Assembly: GCA_016256075.1 (NCBI GenBank)
Contig: SDVU01000397.1
Coordinates: 1-13,907 of the forward strand
Reading direction: 5' to 3'
Length of the DNA stretch: 13,907 bases
From: Dictyocoela muelleri
Lineage: Eukaryota > Microsporidia
Under the pieces are notes generated by a model. That model made no database searches and had not been told where the DNA came from. It saw only the letters and a program-made list of their open reading frames with translations. A program made the translations under genes and the position numbers. Shown in pieces: positions 1 through 8,009 of the stretch. The first letter of the stretch is position 1; every line of letters begins with the position of its first letter.

Positions 1-190
1 CACTAATAACCTGTATCCTGCTGATCATTGATAAAACGAAAAATCGCGTACACAGCTGGGCTTCTCGGTAGCTTAGGAAGTGACGTATTATTGGAACACC
101 AAGAACCAAAGGTCTTAGACCATGGTAGGTGACAACGCTTTGGAATGGCAGCTATGGATGTTGTCAGAATGTAATATAATATATGCATTT
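1..190 (+). mobile_element. SINE-like repeat, 3' part (copy C), cut by window edge
   Basis: This stretch is the inverted counterpart of 4975-5165 and shares its blocks in the same order: the box AAGAACCAAAGGTC (101-114), then GGATGTTGTCAG, then a TA-rich tail. Only the 3' part is present because the window begins inside the element. The tRNA-like head seen in the copies at 4975-5440 and 13398-13692 would lie to the left. An open frame runs through it on the minus strand, but it is not conserved in the other copies and I do not regard it as coding. Confidence 0.65.
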
Positions 191-714
191 CTGGATGTAA
201 AAATTACAAAACTACTTTAATTACTATATCCTGATAAGTAAAAATGAGATTAAACATAGAATATATCCCATGGGCATGAAAGAGGGTTAATATCATTTTT
301 TTATTATAAATAAATAATTTATCAATTTATAAACTAATATTTTTTTTGTTTATATTAGAAGGGATAAAAGACCATTGTGAAATCAGGGGGACCAGTTTGG
401 GGTGAGGGGTAGATCATAAATAAAAAAATTGCGTATGTAGGGCATTCTTTTCAGTTTAGATGTGACTTATACTTGAGTACAAATAAATAAAGGAATAAAG
501 ACCATAGTCGAATATAACACACCCAGATAGGTATATTATATTGACATCATGTAATGTATTTAAGGTTATTTTTGTCAAAAAAACAAAAAGTTTTTTTTAA
601 TTTCATCACAATTATACAATTTAAGACAAAATTTCTAATTTAATATAATTTATGACAAGAAGTTTTGTTTTATTCATGTACCCTTAATTCATAGCGTTCA
701 TTATTTTATGACAT
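191..714. other. AT-rich intergenic stretch, no gene seen
   Basis: No coding signal, RNA gene or clear inverted repeat was found. Two short similar segments (around 361-387 and 491-517, both reading roughly GGAATAAAGACCAT) may be a weak direct repeat but are too short to classify. Confidence 0.5.
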
Positions 715-1280
715 AGTCGGGTCTTCTTTAGAATGATGTTTAAACTAAATATAGATATCTGGGATTCAAATAATTTATTAAAAAAACAAAAAAAATAAAT
801 AAATAATAACAATATAAATTACTTTTCATATTCGATTCATTACTCTCTTTATTTTTGAGAAAATCACCATCTGCAAGAGAAAAAATATGTGGTTCTTAAT
901 TAAAATAAGCGTAAGTCGCGATTTATCTTCATTTATAGCCCCAATAAATTTGAGGCCACATATGCTGTTTTTTAAAAGTTACGCAGTGAGTAATTTTTAT
1001 TAAACTTCTATATAAAGCCGCAAAAATTATTGGGCTATAACTAAAGATAAATCACAACTTACCGTTCATTTAAAACATGAATCATGTAATTTTGTATTAC
1101 GTATAGCGATTTTCTCAAAAACCAGAAGAGAATGATCCGAGTGGAACCAAAATTTTATTCAACACGATTATTGACAATTTTTATTATTTATTTTAACTAT
1201 TTTTTTTAAAATTGCTTATTTTTATAAGATGTCTAGAATTTTTTTTAAAAAAATAGGACATCTTATTAAAGAAGAGTCGG
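715..1280. mobile_element. Merlin-like MITE / fold-back element
   Basis: Two arms (about 721-950 and 1025-1274) are imperfect inverted copies of each other. The clearest match is the block around TTTTTGAGAAAATC plus GATTTATCTT and ATAGCCC(C)AATAA, at 855-950 on the left and, inverted, 1025-1120 on the right. The outer ends read GTCTTCTTTAGAATGATG on the left and, inverted, CTTCTTTAATAAGATG on the right. AGTCGG occurs directly repeated at 715-720 and 1275-1280 and may be part of the target duplication. The left end resembles the right end of the Merlin relic at 3347 (GGGTCTTCT..GAATGATG), so this looks like a non-autonomous Merlin relative. It has no coding capacity. An alternative is that the left end belongs to the larger Merlin relic and the fold-back lies inside it. 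Confidence 0.6.
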
Positions 1281-1547
1281 AATCTCGAATATGTTTTAAC
1301 ACTATATACGCAACGAAATGCGAGCAACAGGTTTCAGGGATTAATGCAACAAATTCATATTAAATAATCATTTTTTTAAACTTGGATGTATTTTTTTACA
1401 AAGCAGTAAGAGTTAGATGTTTATAAAAAATTTAGGATCATGTCGGTTTCACACCCCGGTTTGACATCAGGTCAGTTTTACACCCCGTTTTTTAAAAAAT
1501 TATAAACAAGATTAGATGAATAAAAAAATTATAATAAATGTAATGAG

Positions 1548-2429
1548 TTAGCATGAAATTAATTTAATAAATGAAATAAAGCTGTCAACTACATGACGCT
1601 CTCGAAACATGAAATCTAAAAAGATGTTTTTCCTCTGTTTTATCGAAAGCCCTTTCATAGACTTAATTCGTAGTTTAAGCCTGTTGTTATATGACTCAAC
1701 ATTCTGTGTATGAGTTCCATCATAAGGATTAATGAAATTATATCTATGACAAACAGTTCGATGTTCATAGTTGAGAGACCTTCCTAATTCTCTGTAAGGA
1801 CTATTCATCAGTGCATATAATACTTCCGGGAATGACAATCTGGGAAATTATTGGTAGTAAAATTTGTGCAGTCCTATTTTCAACTATTGTACAATAGCCC
1901 AAAGCAGAACTATGGGTTGTTTATACAATGTAGAAAACCCAGCACGGTTGTATTGAACGTCCCCTGTGATTTTTAGCATTAAAATTATTTTTTATCGTCA
2001 ATCCGTATTATAACACCAGGTCTTCTTTATTTTGAGGGATGGTATTCTAATAACATTTTTATTTTCTTAAAAATTATCTCTCTTTTTTTATAAGAGTATC
2101 TTTTTTAACAATTGAAACTTTAAGTATTTCAAAGTTCTGAAGACCTTTATAAATATAAAATATTATCTAAAACAATATGGACATTTCTAGCTTTAAATTT
2201 TAAAAGATGAGTTGTAACGTATACTTAGTGTATTTTGATACTTACTACAACTATAGTTCATACATCGCCATTCAAATTTATCTATTTTTTTGACTCTCTT
2301 TAAGCTTCATTATAATAGAGCAGAATCACATAATTGTACACTTTGTGCCAGTTTCCAACTAAAAAGCATGTTTAACATTTCATATTTATCTGCCCTTAGT
2401 ATTTTTCTCAGAATTGCTGTATCCTCCAT
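1548..2429 (-). pseudogene. ISXO2/IS1595-like transposase relic
   Basis: Read on the minus strand from an ATG at 2429, this encodes a recognisable but broken DDE transposase of the ISXO2-like type (DDE_Tnp_IS1595). The N-terminal part reads ILRADKYEMLNMLFSWKLA and then a Cys-rich WRCMNYSCSK segment, typical of the zinc-ribbon part of the family. The first catalytic Asp is in VIIRIDD (GAC at 1997-1999). The second is in PGSIICTDE (GAT at 1807-1809) and is followed by a stop. The glutamate is in GTHTQNVESYNNRLKLRIK (GAG at 1695-1697). The last 96 codons (1548-1838) remain open. The ATG and this last part are in the same frame, but stops and shifts lie between. Its THTQNVES signature differs from the HTNNIEGFW signature of the two Merlin copies, so it belongs to a separate lineage. 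Confidence 0.7.
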
Positions 2430-2464
2430 TAAGGGTTAAAAATTTTTAAAATTTTTAAAAAAAT

Positions 2465-2509
2465 ATCAGGTCGGTTTTACACCCCGGCGGGGTGTAAAAC
2501 CGACCTGAT
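2465..2509. repeat. 45-bp perfect palindrome made of two abutting terminal repeats
   Basis: A 22-base arm (2465-2486, beginning ATCAGGTCGG) and its exact reverse complement (2488-2509) are separated by one G. Each arm is one copy of the terminal repeat of the element at 1438-2509. As DNA it could extrude a cruciform, and as RNA it would form a near-perfect hairpin. Confidence 0.9.
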
Positions 2510-3347
2510 CTATAAAAACTTTGATTTTTCGATGTAAAAAAATAATATGTCAACAGAGAATATCAATTATAAATAGCAAACTGAAACTTAATAAATTAGT
2601 ACATGTGATTTTTTTTAGTGCTTAGTGGTGCTAATTATAATCAATTAAATTTGTTCCATGGCGTTTCCGATTCAACAATTGTGAGAATTAAAAAAAAAGT
2701 TAAATATTTGTTATAAGAATTATGGTGATCAGAGACCGGTATTATTAGGATGTTAAGGGAGAATAGCCGAAGTTTATAAAACTGTTATATGCCGAAGTAG
2801 AGTCATCAGATATCTTACGAGTCAATATGATGAGATTTAGGATATAATATGAATTTTAAGAGCAATTGATTCAATTGACAAAAAACAATTTTATATTATA
2901 AGAGTAAAAAACAGAAAAATATTGACACTTACAAAGCATTAGAGGGTAAAATAGGAGTGTGCAGTCAGTTAAATTCAGATGGATATCCCTATTATCCTGA
3001 AGTTGCTAATAATTTATGCCAAACATAAAGTTGTGCATTATAGTAAAGGTTTCATCAGCCTCGATTGAACACACACGAATAATATTGAAGGTTTTTGGGC
3101 CCATTTGGAAATTAGAATGCGCAAAGAACATGGTGTTATGAGAAATAACATAGATAGTTGGATAATTGATTACACCTTTAAAAGAAGATTTATTGTTTGT
3201 GCAACCCAGGAAGATTTTTTAGTGGTGTTTAAGGGATTTTTAAAGCTTTATTTTAATTAATTTTTTTTTCTTTTTTTTAAATTTTTTTTTATTTTTTTTG
3301 TCCAAGGTAGCTACCTTTGAATTGGGCATCATTCGATAGAAGACCCC

Positions 3348-3718
3348 ATATCTTATTTAAGTATAAACACTGATGAATCGTAAATAAATATTTTTTAAAT
3401 AAATAATCTGCTATTCTTGTATCTTTACAATTATTTACATTCACTAGATGGTTTTGTGTTCAATTAATGAGTTAAATTTTTTTTTCTTGGAAGGCATCAT
3501 CTTCTTATTATCCCTTAAGGGAGGCATCATCTCCTTATGATTCAAAAAATTAAATAATTTTTTAAAAAAAAAGAATTAAATTTTTACCTATTAAAGCGAG
3601 GGGTTATAAAAGTTTTTTAAAAAAATATTTTAAAACATATTGACTAAATAGCATCCATCATCTATTTTGAATAATGTTCAAATAAAACATAAAGCTTAAA
3701 ATTAAATTTAATAAGCAT
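3348..3718. other. AT-rich spacer with a short direct repeat
   Basis: No gene was found. Two near-identical segments, GGCATCATCTTCTTATTA (about 3493-3510) and GGCATCATCTCCTTATGA (about 3523-3540), form a 30-bp-spaced direct repeat. The rest is homopolymer-rich sequence. Confidence 0.5.
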
Positions 3719-4091
3719 TGTGATAGGCCGTAGCGGTATTCCGCTGTGGATACTAATTAAAAAATAATAAAAAAATTGAAGTGTAAAAAAATTTATTTTT
3801 ATGATAGGATTAATAATAACCTTTTTATAGTTTTTATGGTGTGATTTTTTTTAGTGAATTACCACAGAAAATATTTGGATGGTTTTTTTGTAAAAACAGT
3901 AAAAAAGTAAAAAATAACAAATAAATCACATTATAAAATCTCTCCATAAAATCCTTCCATAAAAAAATATAAAAAATTAACCTCTATCATAAAAATATAT
4001 TTTATTTGCACTCCAAAAAAAATATTTTTTTTTTCAATAAAACCTCTACGGCAGGAAATTTCTACATCGGAAATCTCTATGGCCTGTTACA
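3719..4091. mobile_element. Fold-back element / MITE, about 370 bp
   Basis: The two ends are inverted copies: GTGATAGGCCGTAGCGGTAT on the left and, read inward from 4090, GTAACAGGCCATAGAGATTT on the right. Inner blocks also match in inverted orientation, for example TTTTTATGATAG near 3797 and, inverted, near 3985-3998, and TTTTTTATGG/ATGTGATTT near 3830-3850 and 3925-3965. It has no coding capacity. No target duplication could be recognised, so the superfamily is unknown. Confidence 0.55.
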
Positions 4092-4786
4092 TATAATTTT
4101 CTTAAATCTAGATTAGATAGGCCATTTATATTTAATTAAAAATTAAGCTTACCTACACTGTAATCGTCCAACTGGATTTTAAACAATAAAAAAAATTGGC
4201 CCATCTTTCTTAACACCTTGGCGACTGAAGTGTAGTAGCGACCAATATTCACCATTTTAAACTTTAATGTGTCCTTGCTTAAATTATCTAAAAACTTTTA
4301 AGATAAATTAAAAAACGTTATTTTACATTTATTTGTCTTTAAAATTTAAATTTTAATATAACCTTCTGTATGTTAATAATATCCGATTTTATTCACGGAT
4401 TTTAATTGTTCTTCGATTTTTTTGAATAATTTTATCTAAATATATGTACTTTATGGTAGGTAACTTATTATACAAAATCAATCTTATGATACAGTTCGAA
4501 TTAATTCTTATCTCCATTAAAAATGAAGACGTCTCTAATATGATATTATAACATCAAATGCAATATTTAACAAATAAATATGTTTTCGTCATCAATCTTT
4601 TTTCTCTAACACCTAAACCCGCGTTTTATTTTTAAAGAGCATAATTAAATTTTTTTAAAGTTTTCAATTCTTAAATAACAATATTTTGTCTATTTTTGAT
4701 TTTTATACATTATATATTCATAGGGAAACCATAAATCCCCCTATACATACGAGCATATAAAACAATAAAAATATATTTATGTTAGT
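4092..4786. other. AT-rich intergenic stretch, no gene seen
   Basis: About 700 bp without a credible reading frame, RNA gene or repeat. A short GATAGGCCA at about 4117-4125 echoes the end of the neighbouring fold-back element but has no partner. Confidence 0.45.
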
Positions 4787-4936
4787 CATGAATAGCTGGT
4801 ATGAGTGTGTTTTTTTTCATTCCATGGGTTTCTTATATTTATGATATATAAGGTTTTATCGATGATGTCTCGTTTTATATCATATTTATAAAACTTATAG
4901 AAATAAAATACACATAATCACACTAACTATTCATAA
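4787..4936. repeat. Imperfect inverted repeat, possible small fold-back element
   Basis: ATGAATAGCTGGTATGAGTG at 4788-4807 pairs, with several differences, with the reverse complement of 4912-4935 (ATGAATAGTTAGTGTGATTA). Inner parts (TATATTTATGATATATAAGG and inverted TTATAAATATGATATAAAAC) also correspond. The sequence is highly AT-rich, so chance contributes to the match. Confidence 0.4.
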
Positions 4937-4974
4937 ATAAATAAATTTTTTTTATTATTTCAGATTCTCATATA

Positions 4975-5440
4975 AATATATATATTACACGCTGACAACA
5001 TCCATAGCTAACGACCCGAAGAGCTGTCTCCTACCTTGGATCTGTGACCTTTGGTTCTTGTTGTTTCAATAATACGTCAATTTCTAAGCTACCCAGAAGC
5101 CAAGCTGTATACGAGATTTTAGTTTTATCAATGACTCATCAGGATGCAGGTAATTAGTGGCTTTTTCATGATTTTTTATTTTACACTACTTTTTGCCGAG
5201 ATGGTCAACGCACTCATCCCCACACCTAGGAGTATCCCTTCTGCTTCATTGTTATATTGGAAAATGTCTTAATCAGCTATACCACACTAGAAAAACTGTA
5301 TATTAAGATATATTTCTATAGTTTTTGACCGCTTAATTTCATTCTCTAATTATTTATTAAAAAGTGACGTCAGCGTGATTCGAACAACGATACTTAAATT
5401 TTACATTAAAACGTGTTAACCACTGAGCTATCTGTCTCAT
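4975..5440 (-). mobile_element. tRNA-headed SINE-like element, nearly complete (copy A)
   Basis: Read on the minus strand, this element has three parts. A tRNA-like head (5437-5365) carries matches to both RNA polymerase III internal boxes. The body (about 5360-5050) includes CTCCTAGGTGTGGGGATG (5232-5215) and the box AAGAACCAAAGGTC (5059-5046). The tail, GGATGTTGTCAG followed by TA-rich sequence, ends near 4975. Head plus body recur in the same order at 13398-13692, and body plus tail recur at 1-190. The 3' half also resembles the end of the LINE at 8935-9120. Recurrence of the same head-body-tail order in separate copies is what supports a SINE family rather than a chance tRNA pseudogene. 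No known family name is assigned. Confidence 0.65.
5359..5437 (-). promoter_or_regulatory. tRNA-derived head with A and B boxes
   Basis: On the minus strand TAGCTCAGTGG (5430-5420) fits the A-box pattern TRGYNNANNNG, and GTTCGAATC (5385-5377) fits the B-box pattern GWTCRANNC. Their starts are 45 bases apart, exactly as in a standard tRNA (positions 8 and 53). The anticodon position reads GTA after a T. The acceptor, D and anticodon stems do not pair, so it is not a working tRNA. A run of five T follows at 5363-5359 and would act as a polymerase III stop in this copy. Confidence 0.6.
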
Positions 5441-5767
5441 CCTCATATTGATAGAGAGATTTAGATTCAATATGAATATATAGTGACTATTTTCCAATGT
5501 AAATCTTTTATTATAAAACATAGTTAAACCTATCGAAAGATTTCTGGTGTAGGCAAACCTTAAATTGCAAAATTATTATCAAATAAATGAGGAAATGTGA
5601 GTTTGCAGAAAAACAAAAACCGGCAATATAAATTAATCTGAGATTTTTTGGATAACAGAAGATTAAGCCAGATATATATTTTCGTTAATATCGATATTTT
5701 ATGAACCTCGATATTTAATTATGGGATATTTTTTAGAAAGATGCTTACAATTAGATAGTCATCTTTC
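5441..5767. other. AT-rich spacer, no gene seen
   Basis: Nothing recognisable apart from the left target-duplication candidate CATCTTTC at 5760-5767, next to the Merlin element. Confidence 0.5.
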
Positions 5768-6904
5768 GAGATTTCTTTAGTATTCGGGCCAGTTTCATGG
5801 CCCAAATACTAAAGAAAAGCAATAAAAATTTAATAAATGAAAATATATAAAATTGACCCCCTATGTTTGAAAATTTTCCATTTAAAAAATTATTTTTGGG
5901 GACAATTGAGGATACACATAAATGTTTAATCGATAAATCGATACTAAAAGAATGCAAAACATCGACTCGGTGTGGCCAAATGGCAAAGGCATGTATTTAT
6001 AAAGAAAGAAATATCAAAAAGATTATATATAGGTGTACATCTTCCACATGCCGACGCAGAGAATCTGTAATTAACACGAAAATACAAGTAAAACAGCTAC
6101 TATTTATATTTTATTTCTTGCTGATAAATTTGTCGTATTCACAGATATCCTGTTTTATCGGTAATATCAGTAGTGCAACAATTGCGAGTGTCTGCAAGAA
6201 GTTGAGGCAGATATTTAAAACTATTAATGGCCGAAATCGCATTCTACTAGGAGGTTTTAATAGTATCGTTGATGTTGATGATACAGTAATCTCGCGCAGA
6301 GGTATTATTAGAAATCCTTCATCTATCGATGAAGAAACACCTGATACAATATGGATACTTGGCGCCATTGATATATCCAATAGGTATTTTTATCTTAAGC
6401 AAATTATCAATAGAAGTGCAAATACTATTTCAAATGAATTGGCAGAGGTGATACACATAGGAACAATTTTATATTCAGATAGACACCGTTAGTATCCAAT
6501 TTTAGCCCAAAACCTTCACCTTCATCATAGAGTAGTTAATCATAATCTTGGATTTACAACAGATTATGGTGTTCATACAAATAATATTGAAGGGTTTTGG
6601 TCGCATTTAAAGACAACTATGCGAAGACAACATGGAATTAAACGCGAAGAAATTGATGATTTGTTGGATGAGTACAGTTTAATGAGATGGTTTTTAAATA
6701 ATTATGAATATACTACTATTAAGGAGTTGTTTATCAAGATATTAAAAAAGCTTTTTAATTAGATAAATAAAAAATTTTAACTTTTATATATGATTTTTAT
6801 TTTTCTATTATATGATTTTTATTTTCCTATTAACTGATTTTTTTTTATTATATAATTTATACCCAATACCCCCTTTGGACTAGCCAGAATACTAAAGAAG
6901 CCCG
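5768..6904 (+). mobile_element. Merlin DNA transposon, nearly complete
   Basis: The element spans 1137 bp. Its ends are inverted copies: TTTCTTTAGTATTCGGGCC from 5772 on the left and, read inward from 6904, CGGGCTTCTTTAGTATTCTG on the right. It is flanked by CATCTTTC (5760-5767) and TATCTTTC (6905-6912), an 8-bp duplication with one difference. Merlin elements are known to make duplications of 8-9 bp. The transposase lies inside in the plus direction. The left end is immediately followed by an inverted copy of itself (about 5799-5820), giving a short hairpin. It is better preserved than the other Merlin relic in the window. Confidence 0.75.
5863..6762 (+). pseudogene. Merlin (ISXO2/IS1595-like) transposase with one in-frame stop
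   Basis: This is a cut-and-paste DDE transposase that would bind the element's terminal repeats and catalyse excision and insertion. The 300-codon frame is continuous except for a TAG at 6490-6492 (codon 210), so only 209 residues would be made without read-through. Visible parts are a Cys-rich zinc-ribbon-like N-terminus (C31, C37, C44, and RCTSSTC at about 57-63), a helical stretch (ISSATIASVCKKLRQIF, about 103-119), the catalytic core with D139 in VDVDD, D206 in YSDRHR, and E243 in HTNNIEGFWSHLK, and then a basic tail ending at TAG 6760-6762. The D-to-E spacing of 36 residues is what one expects in this family. The stop falls just after the second Asp, where relatives usually read on into a Tyr-Pro segment. 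The element therefore looks inactive or only recently inactivated. Confidence 0.8.
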
Positions 6905-6945
6905 TATCTTTCTAAACAAAAGCAACTTTTTAAAATTTAATTAAT

Positions 6946-7284
6946 TGGTTCTACAACGGGTTAGGAACCTACATTATAATTTAGAAAATCGTAATCTATA
7001 AGAGTGAATTACATGATTCCTATTATAAATAAGCCTAAAATCACGAGTTATCTCTAGATATAATAATATAAGTTCCTTTAAATCCACATATTATGATTTA
7101 CTAATTTTTCCGCTTCACGGACAAATTAGGAACCTTCTAAATATGTCTGTTAAAAATATATTGTTATTATATCTAGAGATAACTCGTTATTTTACGCTTA
7201 TTTAAAATGAGGATCATGCAATTAACTCTTATATATTACGATTTCCTAAATTATAGTGAGGATTCCTAACACGTTGTAGAACCC
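6946..7284. mobile_element. MITE with inverted arms of about 125 bp
   Basis: The arms at 6947-7070 and about 7160-7283 are reverse complements with only scattered differences. Both begin GGTTCTACAACG and both contain ACGAGTTATCTCTAGATATA. The central 90 bp are unique. There is no reading frame. No clear target duplication was found, so the superfamily is open. The left end is about 40 bp from the right end of the Merlin element, outside its target duplication. Confidence 0.8.
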
Positions 7285-7591
7285 ATAATGCTGCCTATAG
7301 AAATCAATTAATCTTAGTTATTCAAGAAATCACTTTAAATTATAAATATTTATCCGAATATATCGGTACTGCTACAAATGAAAATTTTAAAATAAACTAT
7401 GTCATGAAAATGGGAAAAGATGTGTTTTAATTACGATAATTTAAGATTGAAAGATCATATTATAATAAGAATTATACAAAATGATATCTTTAAAATTCAA
7501 GATGCGAACAAAATTATCCCTTATTTAAAAGGTTCCACATAAAAAACCCAGGAATCACTGTTTTAATTGAAAGAAGCTTTTCAATGGTACA
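7285..7591. other. AT-rich spacer, no gene seen
   Basis: No coding signal or clear repeat. GGTTCCACAT near 7531 resembles the GGTTC ends of neighbouring fold-back elements but has no inverted partner. Confidence 0.4.
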
Positions 7592-7866
7592 AAAGCTTCG
7601 GATCAGTCTCATTATTTTCCCTCGAGGCGATCACTCCTATTTAATCCCCCTACAGGGATTAATAATAATAACTTTTAAATAAAAATAAAAATAAAAATAA
7701 AAATAAAAATAAAAATAAAAATAAAGATAAAAATAAAAATAAAAATAAAAATAAAAATAAAAATAAAAATAAAAATAAAAATAAAAATAAAAATAAAAAT
7801 AAAATTTGGATCAGTCCAATTTTTTCCCACTCGGTGTAAAATAATGAGACTGATCCAAAGCTTCTT
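7592..7866. mobile_element. Small fold-back element carrying a microsatellite
   Basis: AAGCTTCGGATCAGTCTCAT (7593-7612) is repeated inverted at 7845-7864 with one difference, and the match continues inward (ATTATTTT, then CGAG). A second partial copy of the inner motif, GGATCAGTCCAATTTTTTCC, lies at 7808-7827. The interior is almost wholly the hexanucleotide repeat. This could be a MITE whose A-rich interior expanded. Confidence 0.6.
7676..7805. repeat. (AAAAAT)n microsatellite, about 21 units
   Basis: Nearly perfect tandem hexanucleotide AAAAAT with a single visible interruption (AAAGAT at about 7725-7730). The alternating Phe-Ile frame it gives on the minus strand is an artefact of the repeat. 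Confidence 0.95.
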
Positions 7867-8009
7867 CAAAAAAAAGAAGATTTGACAAATTAAATATTAA
7901 AAAATATATGATGTTTTTTTACAATGCTAAAATTAATAAAAAAAAATGCCAATTAAATATTTATTAAAAGTATATTTCATAATTTTGTTTGCCCTTTTTG
8001 CCTATCATA

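Larger units (their letters stand above)
1438..2509 (-). mobile_element. IS1595-type DNA transposon inserted in the Merlin relic
   Basis: The element is bounded by inverted copies of the terminal motif TCAGGTCGGTTTTACACCCC. Left-facing copies lie at 1438-1459 (variant TCATGTCGGTTTCACACCCC) and 1467-1487. The right end, in inverse orientation, is at 2488-2509. A further left-facing copy at 2465-2486 abuts the right end and forms a perfect palindrome. The length of about 1.05 kb suits an IS1595/Merlin-size element with a single transposase. Which of the two left copies is the true end is unclear. No convincing target duplication could be read, although GATC occurs at both edges. Confidence 0.65.
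1385..3260 (+). pseudogene. Merlin transposase relic (interrupted)
   Basis: The remnant encodes, with several stops, the landmarks of a Merlin/ISXO2-like (DDE_Tnp_IS1595) transposase. It has a Cys-containing stretch reading RCKKIICQQRISIIN near 2530, matching RCTSSTCRRRESVIN of the copy at 5863. A VYKTVICRSRVIRY stretch follows near 2775, where the first catalytic Asp has been lost. The second Asp is in NSDGYPYYP (GAT at 2978-2980). The third acidic residue is in THTNNIEGFWAHL (GAA at 3087-3089), and the reading ends at TAA 3258-3260. The part before 1438 (RCL.K at about 1415-1435) lines up with ACIYKERN of the other copy, and the part after 2510 (IKTLIFRC) with IKKIIYRC. The inserted element therefore sits cleanly inside this gene. 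In-frame stops are present, for example TAG and TGA near 2845-2860. It cannot make transposase. Confidence 0.65.
1281..3347 (+). mobile_element. Degenerate Merlin DNA transposon, split by a second element
   Basis: The transposase remnant at 2511-3260 aligns along its length with the better-preserved Merlin at 5768-6904. Its start continues at about 1385-1437, on the far side of the inserted element at 1438-2509. The right end, read inward, is GGGGTCTTCT..GAATGATG ending near 3347, similar to the left end of the fold-back element at 721. The left end is uncertain: it may lie near 1281, or the element may reach back to about 718 and include the fold-back at 715-1280. Many disruptions make it an old copy. 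Confidence 0.6.

Noticed and set aside
2018-2036. AGGTCTTCTTTA as a Merlin terminal repeat
   Set aside because: It resembles the Merlin end but falls inside the coding part of the IS1595-type transposase relic, just before the first catalytic Asp, and has no partner at the right distance.
5365-5437. Functional tRNA-Tyr gene
   Set aside because: The A and B boxes match, but the acceptor, D and anticodon stems do not pair, and the sequence recurs as the head of a dispersed repeat.
6111-6380. Minus-strand open frame opposite the Merlin transposase
   Set aside because: It is a shadow of the transposase frame with no recognisable motif.
7675-7869. Open frame of alternating Phe-Ile on the minus strand
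   Set aside because: It is produced by the AAAAAT tandem array and has no other coding feature.
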